From Spirochaetaceae bacterium (GTDB lineage Bacteria; Spirochaetota; Spirochaetia; Treponematales; Breznakiellaceae): DNA of 8,775 nucleotides. The notes beneath the pieces are model-generated. The model had not been told where the DNA came from. It did no database searches and worked only from the letters and a program-made list of their open reading frames with translations. The stretch is taken from positions 1-8,775 of the forward strand of contig JAITGR010000217.1 in the NCBI GenBank assembly GCA_031280455.1, given 5' to 3'. Every line of letters begins with the position of its first letter. The first letter of the stretch is position 1. The position numbers and the translations under genes were made by a program. Below, in pieces: positions 1 to 6,072 of the stretch.

Positions 1-8
1 ACATGGCG

Positions 9-97
9 GCGCCATACATGGCGAAACCACGGAAGGCACGGAAACCACGCGGAAAGAGACCAAAATTCCGTGTCCTTTCCGCGTTTTTCCGTGGTTT
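9..97. repeat. Dispersed repeat A, copy 1 (palindromic)
   Basis: This 89-base block recurs at 3823-3910 with only a handful of differences. It is internally palindromic: 24-34 (AAACCACGGAA) pairs with 87-97, and 48-56 (CGCGGAAAG) pairs with 75-83, so it can fold into a nested hairpin. It lies downstream of the rubredoxin gene and is followed at 114-132 by the short border motif, the same order as in the second copy. There is no coding signal; the reading frames through it look like by-products of the repeat. Confidence 0.8.
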
Positions 98-113
98 GTT
101 TTACGCGGCACGC

Positions 114-132
114 TTTAATCAGCGTTGTCTAG
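114..132. repeat. Border motif (TTTAATCAGCGTTGTCTAG)
   Basis: This 19-base string is repeated exactly at 6404-6422, and close variants occur at 1315-1331, 1397-1414, 3921-3935 and 3988-4004. Inverted copies lie at 1289-1305 and 3808-3822. Here it marks the outer edge of the repeat A block beyond the 3' end of the rubredoxin gene. The stretch from 133 to 185 holds nothing else I can support. Confidence 0.75.
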
Positions 133-185
133 CCCCCGGCGCAAATATCCACAGCCGCGCTCTTTGCGGTTTGGGCAGCCAGACG

Positions 186-347
186 CTACGCTTGCGGCGA
201 AAAATCCGCTTTGCCGACATGACATTCGGGACATTCCCAGTCGTCGGGGATGTCTTCAAACGCTGTGCCTGGTTTAATTCCGCTGTCAGGGTCGCCCTTT
301 GCGGGATCGTACACATAGCCGCATACGTCGCAAATATATTTTTTCAT
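186..347 (-). CDS. Rubredoxin
   Basis: This is a 53-residue rubredoxin, a small soluble electron carrier with one iron bound by four cysteines. The signature is complete: C6-x2-C9-G near the start and C39-P-x-C42 near the end, with the usual aromatic residues (Tyr11, Tyr13, Trp38). Length is typical of the family (about 52-54). The ATG at 347 is chosen because GGAGG lies five bases upstream (353-357) and the protein begins [13 protein letters not shown] as rubredoxins do; an in-frame extension to 428 would run into a terminator. It follows acsE on the same strand, but a strong terminator at 427-465 separates them, so it probably has its own promoter. In anaerobes rubredoxins often pass electrons to oxygen or peroxide reductases; the partner cannot be read here. 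Confidence 0.95.
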   Translation of the reverse strand: MKKYICDVCGYVYDPAKGDPDSGIKPGTAFEDIPDDWECPECHVGKADFSPQA

Positions 348-377
348 ACTCGCCTCCAAAATTAGATGTCTTGTACT

Positions 378-407
378 ACTATAACCTATCGCCGGTGTGG
401 GACACAA
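378..407 (-). promoter_or_regulatory. Possible promoter for rubredoxin gene
   Basis: Reading the minus strand, TTGTGT (407-402) and TATAGT (383-378) are separated by 18 bases and lie about 30 bases upstream of the rubredoxin start codon. The -10 box is good and the -35 box is weak. A six-base inverted repeat (GGGACA at 399-404, TGTCCC at 420-425) overlaps the -35 side and might be an operator or chance. The terminator just upstream makes an independent promoter likely, but this assignment is by eye. Confidence 0.35.
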
Positions 408-426
408 AATCAAGGCTGCTGTCCCC

Positions 427-465
427 AAAAAAGCGGGCGGCGGAATTACCCGCCGCCCGCTTTTT
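427..465 (-). terminator. Intrinsic terminator after acsE (symmetrical)
   Basis: A perfect 11-base-pair GC-only stem (433-443 with 450-460) encloses a six-base loop. It is flanked by six A residues on the left (427-432) and five T residues on the right (461-465), so it can end transcription on either strand. It begins 24 bases beyond the acsE stop codon and should end the acsD-acsC-acsE transcript. Confidence 0.92.
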
Positions 466-488
466 GCATACCAAACGTGCGCGTACGC

Positions 489-1274
489 TTACACTTCCAG
501 GAAGGAATCGGCGTACAGATTGTTATTCAGAATAATGTCCGCCGAACGCACAGCGCGGTTCAATTCGGGCTCACACGGATTGACAATAGCCGACGTAAGA
601 CCGCAGTTAATCGCCATCGCTATCATAAACGAGTTTACAATAGGACGCACCTCTTTGGGCATGCCGTTGGACACGTTGGAAAGGCCGCCGGTGGAATTGA
701 GCCCCTGCTCGGAAATGATGCGGATAAAGTCCAGCACTTCTTTCTGCTTTTCCTGCATACCTTTGATGACGAGAAACAACGGGTCAAACCACATGTCGGA
801 CGGATCCATGCCCAGGCCCATGCCGTGTTCCAGGAGTTCCTGCAAATACTGCATACGCTCGTCATTGCTGGACGCGACGCCTTCTTTTGAGCAGAGCGCA
901 AACACAATCGCGTCGTTAGCCGCGGCCACATCCACATACTTTTTGCGCTCGCCGGCATCCGCCGAGTTGACAATCGGCTTGCCCTTGCTGCGGTTGTAGA
1001 CCTTGATGCCGTTTTCGATTTCGCCGATGTCGGCAGTGTCAAGTGAAATCGGCACATTGTCAAAATGCGACTGCAAAAGCTGAATGCCCCAGGCCATAAG
1101 CCCCTCGCTGCCCTTGCGTTTCGGCCCGATGTTAAAGTCGAGGTAGGTAGCCCCCGCCTTGAGCTGTTTTTCGGCGCGTTCAAGAATCGGTTTTTCGTCG
1201 CGCTCGTCCATCGCTTTGCGAATTGAAGGGGCGATACAATGAATGTTCTCCCCTATCATAATAAATTTTGCCAT
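489..1274 (-). CDS. acsE: Methyltetrahydrofolate:corrinoid/iron-sulfur protein methyltransferase
   Basis: AcsE (MeTr) moves the methyl group of N5-methyl-tetrahydrofolate to Co(I) of the corrinoid iron-sulfur protein, joining the methyl branch to acetyl-CoA synthesis. It is a cytoplasmic TIM-barrel enzyme of the pterin-binding (dihydropteroate synthase-like) family. The 261 residues match the usual length of about 262. Family landmarks are visible: LDFNIGP (45-51), SLDTADIG (77-84), IVNSADAG (101-108), MDPSDMWFDPL (156-166, with Asp160) and GLSNVSNG (197-204). Asn200 probably corresponds to the catalytic Asn199 of the Moorella enzyme. The ATG at 1274 has AGGAG (1283-1287) eight bases upstream. 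It is the last gene of the acsD-acsC-acsE unit, 136 bases after acsC. That gap carries two inverted repeats, and a terminator follows the gene. Confidence 0.96.
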   Translation of the reverse strand: MAKFIMIGENIHCIAPSIRKAMDERDEKPILERAEKQLKAGATYLDFNIGPKRKGSEGLMAWGIQLLQSHFDNVPISLDTADIGEIENGIKVYNRSKGKPIVNSADAGERKKYVDVAAANDAIVFALCSKEGVASSNDERMQYLQELLEHGMGLGMDPSDMWFDPLFLVIKGMQEKQKEVLDFIRIISEQGLNSTGGLSNVSNGMPKEVRPIVNSFMIAMAINCGLTSAIVNPCEPELNRAVRSADIILNNNLYADSFLEV

Positions 1275-1288
1275 ACAAATCTCTCCTT

Positions 1289-1331
1289 TAGGGTAACGCT
1301 GATTAACTTGACGCTAATCAGCGTTACCCTA
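1289..1331. repeat. Perfect inverted repeat in the acsC-acsE gap
   Basis: Two 17-base arms (1289-1305, TAGGGTAACGCTGATTA, and 1315-1331, its exact complement) surround a nine-base spacer. Each arm is a copy of the border motif, so this is a minimal element made of two motif copies head to head. In the acsC-acsE mRNA it would fold into a strong hairpin ending only a few bases before the acsE Shine-Dalgarno sequence (1283-1287), which stays unpaired. No T-run follows on the minus strand, so it is not a standard terminator. It may affect mRNA stability or the acsE to acsCD ratio. Confidence 0.85.
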
Positions 1332-1371
1332 TTTATTTGCTCATTTCATTACGCAAATACCACATTAAAGT

Positions 1372-1407
1372 AGCACTGATTTATGCTCGATTGCATAAAT
1401 CAGTGCT
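1372..1407. repeat. Perfect inverted repeat just after acsC stop
   Basis: Arms of 15 bases (1372-1386, AGCACTGATTTATGC, and 1393-1407) pair perfectly around a six-base loop. The structure starts three bases after the acsC stop codon. On the minus strand the sequence beyond it has no proper T-run, so readthrough into acsE is expected. The right arm plus the stop codon (1397-1414, AAATCAGTGCTTCCCTAG) is a diverged copy of the border motif, which suggests an element inserted at the end of acsC. Confidence 0.8.
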
Positions 1408-1410
1408 TCC

Positions 1411-2739
1411 CTAGACCTTGAGGTCTTTCATAAACTTAACAATACCGACCGCCTCGTTGGGGGCGATGATAATTTTCCAACCCGGAAGATTCTCTTCAAG
1501 CTCGCCTTTCAAAACCGCCACTTTGCCGGGAAGAATCAAAAGTTTGCTTTTAACTTTGTCGCCAACCTGATCCTTAATGTACTTGGCGATAGAACCGGCG
1601 GTTAATTTACCCGCCGCCCAGGCTGTCAGCACAGAATAGCCGCCGGCATCCGTGATAATCAGATTTACCGGCACACCTGAACGCTCAAATTCGCCGGAAA
1701 CGATAAAGTAGGTAAGCGCGAAGTCAACCGTCGTCGCGCACACCGCGTTTTCGTCCGCCCCATTCAGCGCGTACACACCCGGTTCAACCTTCATGGGCTT
1801 TTGCGGGTCGGTGTAAATGTTCTGGCGCAAACCGTACAAAGCCAGCGCCTGCGCGTAACTCATGCCTTCCATGACAATGACCGAACCGTACTTCAGCGTG
1901 AAAATCGACGCGAGCGCCGTCTGCCGTTCCAGGTCGCCCTTGGCGATTTTTGCCAGATTGACCAGCGACGGATAGCCCGCCGTCCTGTCGCCGCCGGCAA
2001 TCGCGGCGCGGCGCAGCTCAACCGCGTTGGCAAACGTTTCTTTAACGGAAGCGCCGGTAACATCGGCTCTCAGGTTTTTGTTGCCCAGTTTTTCCAGCTC
2101 CGCTATCGTGTCGTACACCTCGTCAATGTTCGCGCCGCCGACACCCAGCACAAGACCGGCCTTGGCCGCAATGTCGCTCCATTCCTTAAAGTTCGCCTTG
2201 GTAGCGCCGCTCAAAACCGGCTTGGCATCCTTAATCGCGTCAACGGCGGCCTGGGCGCTCGCGGCGGACGCGGCTTCCAGAATAACGGCGCGCTTGGCGG
2301 CAACCGCTTTTTTCGCGGCGGCGGCAAACTGCGCCGCGTCGCCGGTATCCGTAACGTAGACAATCTCCACATACATGCGCTCGCCAATACGGATATAGTC
2401 GATTTTGGACGCTTCCGCGATTTTCTGGTCGACATCCGCTGGCGAAACACTTACCGCGAACAAACTCTTGGAAACAAAGGTTTTTTCGTGGCGGAACAGC
2501 ACCGTTTCGCCGCCAGCCGAATGTTCACACTCGCCCGCGCCGAATTTAATCGTCTTCATAGGCGGCGCCGACGCTTCGCTCAACTTCGCCAAATCTTCCG
2601 GCTTAATGTGCGGGCATTTGTCAATACCGATTTTTCCGCCCGCCACATCCATACAAAACGCCATACACGTCGGCTTGCCGCACGCTTTACAGTTCGTTTT
2701 CGGGGTAAATTTAAAGTAATCTAATCCTTTTAAGGCCAT
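1411..2739 (-). CDS. acsC: Corrinoid/iron-sulfur protein large (gamma) subunit
   Basis: AcsC is the large subunit of the heterodimeric corrinoid iron-sulfur protein, the methyl carrier between AcsE and acetyl-CoA synthase. Its 442 residues are close to the usual 446. The N-terminal [4Fe-4S] domain has Cys17, Cys20, Cys25 and Cys42, the C-x2-C-x4-C-x16-C pattern known from Moorella, which serves reductive reactivation of the cobalt. A TIM-barrel middle follows. The C-terminal cobamide-binding domain includes DAGGYSVLTAWAAGKLTAG (about 364-382), where Thr372 probably matches the residue facing cobalt in Moorella. The ATG at 2739 has AGGAGG (2745-2750) five bases upstream. It starts 15 bases after the acsD stop, so the two subunits are co-translated from one mRNA. 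Its TAG stop lies at the edge of a repeat element. Confidence 0.97.
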   Translation of the reverse strand: MALKGLDYFKFTPKTNCKACGKPTCMAFCMDVAGGKIGIDKCPHIKPEDLAKLSEASAPPMKTIKFGAGECEHSAGGETVLFRHEKTFVSKSLFAVSVSPADVDQKIAEASKIDYIRIGERMYVEIVYVTDTGDAAQFAAAAKKAVAAKRAVILEAASAASAQAAVDAIKDAKPVLSGATKANFKEWSDIAAKAGLVLGVGGANIDEVYDTIAELEKLGNKNLRADVTGASVKETFANAVELRRAAIAGGDRTAGYPSLVNLAKIAKGDLERQTALASIFTLKYGSVIVMEGMSYAQALALYGLRQNIYTDPQKPMKVEPGVYALNGADENAVCATTVDFALTYFIVSGEFERSGVPVNLIITDAGGYSVLTAWAAGKLTAGSIAKYIKDQVGDKVKSKLLILPGKVAVLKGELEENLPGWKIIIAPNEAVGIVKFMKDLKV

Positions 2740-2754
2740 TTTTTCCTCCTGTCC

Positions 2755-3699
2755 TTACACCAAATCCGCGATAAGCGCGGAAACAACTTCGACCGACTTC
2801 GGATGCCTCAAAATAACCGCGTTTGAACCCGCCGCGATATTCGCCGCGGCGGTCGCAATCTCCATGTTCACACCCCGCGCCTCCACAGGCCCCCACTCCG
2901 GGAAATCCTGCTCGGAAGCCATCGACTCTTTCACACCCCAGGCCTCAACACCGGTCGGCGTAATAATCGGCACCTGCAGCTGCGCGTCATTCTGCGCGAG
3001 CGCCGCCGACTTAACGCGGTCCGCCGTGGAAATAAGGTATTCAAAACCATAACCGGCGGCAGCCTGGCCAATGTTCATAACCATGTTTTCCAGCGTAACC
3101 CCCGTCTGTCCAACAAGCACGTTGAGCTGTTTGGCCAGGTTAATGTCGACGGCGGATTCCGCGCCGATTTTACCGTGGTACGCCTGAACGACCGAAACAG
3201 CAATCTGTTTGTGGTTCGCTTCTTTGGCGGAAAGGAAAAGTACATTTTTGCCGTCAAGCGCTTCGGCGATTTTGCCAAAAATCTGCGTGTCTTTTTCCTC
3301 GTTTTTGCACCCCTGAATAACAAGCGGCAGCGAAACGGCGGCGGCGACATCCTTGGCCAGTTTTACGCAGTCTTCAACAGAGACGTTCTCTCCGTTCGGG
3401 TCCGCGCTCTCCAGATACAGCGAAACAAAAGCGGCACCTTTTATAGAACACGCCTTCTTCGCCGCCTCCGCGACAGTCCCGCAACCCTCGTAAAATTTCT
3501 TGAGCGTAGCGGGATACTCGGCAGAAAGAAGTTTATCAGAAACCTCAACTCCGATTTTGGGTGGATTGGCAATCGGCGCGTCAAAGCTATACAGCGGGTT
3601 GACGTTTTCGCCACCCAGCTTGCTCGCTTTTTCACCCGTACCAATGGTGACTTCCTTAATAGAAGCATTAAACTTCTGCGGAACTCTTTTTAACGGCAT
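2755..3699 (-). CDS. acsD: Corrinoid/iron-sulfur protein small (beta) subunit
   Basis: AcsD is the small subunit of the corrinoid iron-sulfur protein. It is a TIM-barrel protein that pairs with AcsC and helps hold the cobamide between the subunits. The 314-residue product, beginning MPLKRVPQKFNASIKEVTIG, is slightly shorter than the Moorella protein (about 323). Family stretches include INLAKQLNVLVGQTGV, GYGFEYLIST (216-225), and TPTGVEAWGVKES, with a conserved C-terminal NAVILRHPKSVE. The ATG at 3699 is chosen because AGGAG (3706-3710) lies six bases upstream; a longer frame starting at 3759 would begin inside the promoter and translate into a non-family leader. It is the first gene of the acsD-acsC-acsE unit. 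Confidence 0.96.
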   Translation of the reverse strand: MPLKRVPQKFNASIKEVTIGTGEKASKLGGENVNPLYSFDAPIANPPKIGVEVSDKLLSAEYPATLKKFYEGCGTVAEAAKKACSIKGAAFVSLYLESADPNGENVSVEDCVKLAKDVAAAVSLPLVIQGCKNEEKDTQIFGKIAEALDGKNVLFLSAKEANHKQIAVSVVQAYHGKIGAESAVDINLAKQLNVLVGQTGVTLENMVMNIGQAAAGYGFEYLISTADRVKSAALAQNDAQLQVPIITPTGVEAWGVKESMASEQDFPEWGPVEARGVNMEIATAAANIAAGSNAVILRHPKSVEVVSALIADLV

Positions 3700-3730
3700 A
3701 CAATACTCCTTGTTTATGTAAAATTTCTTT

Positions 3731-3759
3731 ATTATAGCACATAGCCGCCAATCCGTCAA
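3731..3759 (-). promoter_or_regulatory. Sigma-70-type promoter of acsDCE
   Basis: On the minus strand, TTGACG (3759-3754) and a perfect TATAAT (3736-3731) are 17 bases apart. Transcription should start near 3724, about 25 bases before the acsD start codon, leaving a short leader with its Shine-Dalgarno sequence. This is the best promoter in the window and indicates strong, independent expression of the methyl-carrier genes. I see no clear operator beside it. Confidence 0.85.
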
Positions 3760-3767
3760 CTGACACA

Positions 3768-3795
3768 GATTTCGGATTTCGGATTTCAGATTTCA
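3768..3795. repeat. Four tandem heptamers (GATTTCG/GATTTCA)
   Basis: Four consecutive seven-base units lie just upstream of the acsD -35 box: GATTTCG twice, then GATTTCA twice. The set begins nine bases beyond the -35 hexamer, one unit per about two-thirds of a helical turn. It could be low-complexity repeat debris or a site for a regulator; the repeat-rich surroundings favour debris. Confidence 0.6.
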
Positions 3796-3807
3796 GGGGG
3801 CAGTTTT

Positions 3808-3935
3808 TAGACAACGCTGATTGCGCCATACATGGCGAAACCATGGAAGCCACGGAAACCACGCGGAAAGAGACCGCAATTCCGTGCCATTTCCGCGTTT
3901 TCTGTGGTTTAATTCCGATTTTCAGCGTTGCCCTA
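3808..3935. mobile_element. MITE-like element with repeat A as its core
   Basis: An inverted border motif at 3808-3822 (TAGACAACGCTGATT) and a direct one at 3921-3935 (TTCAGCGTTGCCCTA) bracket a second copy of repeat A (3823-3910, 88 bases). The whole is about 128 bases with imperfect terminal inverted repeats and no reading frame of its own, as in a miniature inverted-repeat element. Repeat A matches 9-97 nearly base for base, including the nested palindrome. Mobility is inferred from this architecture; no transposase is present in the window. Confidence 0.55.
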
Positions 3936-3940
3936 CCTTT

Positions 3941-4004
3941 TATTCGTGTTTATTCGTGTTTATTCGCGTAATTCGCGGTTAATTTGTTTTAATCAGCGTT
4001 GCCT
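3941..4004. repeat. Repeat B (ten-base units) followed by a border motif
   Basis: Four ten-base units run from 3941 to 3980: TATTCGTGTT twice, then TATTCGCGTA and ATTCGCGGTT. A shorter three-unit copy is found at 6025-6054, matching 29 of 30 bases. A direct border motif (TTTAATCAGCGTTGCCT) follows at 3988-4004 and runs into the 3' end of the kinase gene, giving its stop codon and last codons. The block extends the repeat cluster between the kinase gene and acsD. Confidence 0.75.
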
Positions 4005-5251
4005 TTTGCGCGCCGGCACAGCGCGTGGTAGGCTATGCGCGCGTTACCGGCCAGCTCGGCGTCGGCGATCGGCGGCAGGACGAGGGCGCAGCCTATTTTG
4101 TCGCTTTTGTAGCGGTTCCACCGCGCGTTTTTTGCCTGGCCGCCGCACACAACCATGCGGTCGACGGCAAATCCGCGCGCGCGCAGCGTTTCCAGCGCGT
4201 CTTTTACGCGCAGCGCGATTTTTTCCAGCGTCGCGCGGCCCCGCCGGCGGACGGCGGCGCTTACCGGCGCAGGCGGCTCGCCTTCGTCCCCCGCCCGTCC
4301 CCACTCCGGCAGCAGGGCGGCGAGTATCGCGCCGTAGCTAACGCCGTCAAGGCCGTTTTCCCGCCGGTAGCGGTCAAAAAGGCTGCCGGATTCGGGGATG
4401 ACGACGCTGACGTTCCAGAGCCCCTGGACGGCGTGCGGCAGAATACGCAGGCCGGAGGTGTCGCCGCGCGTAAGCGCTGCTGCGCAAGCGTCCTCCCCCG
4501 CGCACACGTTAATGCCTTCGGAACTGCCGGCGCGGTCGCAGACCATGCCGGCCTGGTGTATCCCGCAGCCGTGGAGCGCCATGATAAAGTCGGGGCCGGC
4601 GGGGAGGAGCGGAATGCCCCGCGCAAGCCCTGTCCGCGCCGCCGCTTCGCCGCTCAAAGTACCGGCGACAAAGCCGGGGGGTACAAACGGCGGGAATTTC
4701 ACGTCGTCTATGCCCGCCGCCGCCAATTCGGCGCGGGGCCAGTAGTAATCCTGGTAGGCGGGCGTGGGGAGGACGGTAACCGGCCGCGCGCCGAGCTTGC
4801 ACACAAGGTATTCCTGCAGCGACAGGTACAGCGCCGTCCGGCGGTAGTCGTCTGGCCGGTGTTTTTGCTGCCATAAAACGTACGGCAAGAAAAACGAGCG
4901 CAGAGGCCGCGAGCGCAGCGCCGGAGAAAACCACCACAACTCGCCGAGCGCGCGGCCTGTGCGCGTTACCGGTATAAGGCTGGGGCCGGCGGCGGATACG
5001 CAGATGCCGTCCACCCGCAGGCCGCCGGGCGCGCCATTTCCGCCCGCAAGCGCGGCGAAACCCCGGTACAAGGCCGCTTCCAGGCCGGCGGCGCTCTCGC
5101 CCTGGGGGTACTGCTCGCGGTGGAAGGCCAAGAGCCGCGCACACCCCGGCCCGTCCGCCAGCCACGCCCGCTGCCCGTCCGGGCATGGCTCCCAGTCGAT
5201 AAGCGCGCACTTGAGCGAACTTGTCCCGGCGTCGGCGCAGAGCAGGGTCAA
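3989..5251 (-). CDS. Divergent FGGY-family carbohydrate kinase
   Basis: The 420-residue product belongs to the FGGY sugar kinase family (actin-like ATPase fold), which phosphorylates sugars or polyols with ATP. It begins LCADAGTSSLKCALID, the phosphate-1 loop. The stretch around LPYVLWQQKHRPDDY and LSLQEYLVCKLG matches the FGGY N-lobe. PAGPDFIMALHGCGIHQAG carries the probable catalytic Asp, DRAGSSEG the phosphate-2 loop, and VVCGGQAKNARWNRYKSDKIG the adenosine region. It is shorter than usual (about 480-520), and the common W-x-D-x-R sugar-contact motif reads WWFSPALRS, so the substrate is unknown. The TTG at 5251 is chosen because GGAGGG (5258-5263) lies six bases upstream and the family homology starts there. 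The start overlaps the stop of the HD gene (TTGA). The last residues (GNAD) and the stop come from a repeat motif. Confidence 0.82.
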   Translation of the reverse strand: MTLLCADAGTSSLKCALIDWEPCPDGQRAWLADGPGCARLLAFHREQYPQGESAAGLEAALYRGFAALAGGNGAPGGLRVDGICVSAAGPSLIPVTRTGRALGELWWFSPALRSRPLRSFFLPYVLWQQKHRPDDYRRTALYLSLQEYLVCKLGARPVTVLPTPAYQDYYWPRAELAAAGIDDVKFPPFVPPGFVAGTLSGEAAARTGLARGIPLLPAGPDFIMALHGCGIHQAGMVCDRAGSSEGINVCAGEDACAAALTRGDTSGLRILPHAVQGLWNVSVVIPESGSLFDRYRRENGLDGVSYGAILAALLPEWGRAGDEGEPPAPVSAAVRRRGRATLEKIALRVKDALETLRARGFAVDRMVVCGGQAKNARWNRYKSDKIGCALVLPPIADAELAGNARIAYHALCRRAKGNAD

Positions 5252-5871
5252 ACGCCGCCCTCCGCTGTGGCGCCCGCCGTGGCGGCTGCTATAGCGGCAG
5301 CTACAGCGGCCTCGCACGAGCGCATGGCGCATATCGTTTTTTCAATAAGCTCATCCAGCGTCCAGCCGAGCATCTGCGCGCCGCGGTCAATCACTTCGCG
5401 CGAACAACCGGCGGCGAAGGCGGGCGTTTTGAACTTCTTTTTAACCGATTTTAGCTCTATGTCCTGCACGCTGCGCGAAGGCCGGATGAGCGCCGCCGCC
5501 CAGATTAACCCCGAAAGCTCGTCGGTGGCAAACAGGACTTTTTCCAGCGGGTGTTCGGGCTGAATATCGACGGTTATTCCGTACCCGTGGCTGCATACCG
5601 CGTGAATCAGCGCCGCACTCGCGCCGCCTTCCGCAAGCAGCGCGCGCGCCTGGACGCAGTGCTGGCTGGGGTACATTTCAAAATCAATGTCGTGCAGCAG
5701 CCCTGCCGCCGCCCAAAAATCCGCTTCGGCAGAAAAACCCAATTCGCCCGCGAAATACCGCATCACACCTTCCATGGTGAGGGCGTGTTGCAGATGAAAC
5801 GGGTCTTTGTTATACTTCGTTAAGAGTTCCCACGCTTTTTCGCGGGAAATTAGATTAGTCATGGCATTCAT
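5248..5871 (-). CDS. HD-domain phosphohydrolase
   Basis: A 207-residue soluble protein of the HD superfamily, metal-dependent phosphohydrolases that often act on nucleotides. The metal ligands are visible in order: His29 (LQHALTMEGVMRY), His60-Asp61 (GLLHDIDFEMYP), then His90 and His95 (IHAVCSHGYG). Asp117, in FATDELSGLIWA, probably completes the site. This pattern matches the compact HD proteins often annotated as hydrolases without known substrate. The C-terminus is an alanine-rich tail (EAAVAAAIAAATAGATAEGG) that looks dispensable and contains the kinase ribosome binding site. The start is uncertain: ATG at 5871 or at 5862, neither with a Shine-Dalgarno sequence. A promoter placed to begin transcription at 5871 suggests a leaderless message. 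It overlaps the kinase gene by four bases, so the two probably share a pathway. Confidence 0.85.
   Translation of the reverse strand: MNAMTNLISREKAWELLTKYNKDPFHLQHALTMEGVMRYFAGELGFSAEADFWAAAGLLHDIDFEMYPSQHCVQARALLAEGGASAALIHAVCSHGYGITVDIQPEHPLEKVLFATDELSGLIWAAALIRPSRSVQDIELKSVKKKFKTPAFAAGCSREVIDRGAQMLGWTLDELIEKTICAMRSCEAAVAAAIAAATAGATAEGGV
5258..5263 (-). promoter_or_regulatory. Ribosome binding site fixing the TTG start of the kinase
   Basis: GGAGGG on the minus strand lies six bases before TTG at 5251. It sits inside the last codons of the HD gene, so the two genes are likely coupled in translation. An upstream ATG in the same frame (5332) would give an arginine-rich, unrelated leader, so TTG is the better start. 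Confidence 0.8.
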
Positions 5872-5877
5872 GTGCTA

Positions 5878-5906
5878 ATCATAATTGAATAAAAGGCCTC
5901 GCGCAA
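5878..5906 (-). promoter_or_regulatory. Possible promoter giving a leaderless HD-gene mRNA
   Basis: On the minus strand, TTGCGC (5906-5901) and TATGAT (5883-5878) are 17 bases apart. Only six bases separate the -10 box from the ATG at 5871, so the start point would fall on or beside the A of that codon. The absence of a Shine-Dalgarno sequence before either candidate ATG agrees with this. The -35 box is mediocre. Confidence 0.45.
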
Positions 5907-6072
5907 GCGAAGTAACGGTTTTTAGGAAAGCGATGATTAAATGAGAATTGAAAAATGAGAATTGAGAATTGAGAAATCCACGAATGTACGCGAATTATAC
6001 CGAATATAGAGCCATTATTAGCATTATTCGTGTTCATTCGCGTAATTCGCGGTTGAATTCCGAAGGCTGCGG

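Noticed and set aside
366..999. Plus-strand frames opposite acsE and the terminator
   Set aside because: They run across a strong terminator and the antisense of a well-identified enzyme.
1801..2724. Long plus-strand open frame of 307 codons
   Set aside because: It lies wholly opposite acsC, whose protein is a clear family match. Its product is arginine- and asparagine-rich with no recognisable motif.
3700..3759. Longer acsD start at 3759
   Set aside because: It would place the start inside the -35 box of a near-perfect promoter and add 20 residues unrelated to the family. The ATG at 3699 has a proper Shine-Dalgarno sequence.
3941..3980. CRISPR-like array from the ten-base units
   Set aside because: The units are adjacent with no spacers, only ten bases long, and no cas genes are present.
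4025..4876. Plus-strand open frame of 283 codons opposite the kinase
   Set aside because: GC-rich DNA opposite a real gene often stays open. The product has no domain, and no ribosome binding site supports it.
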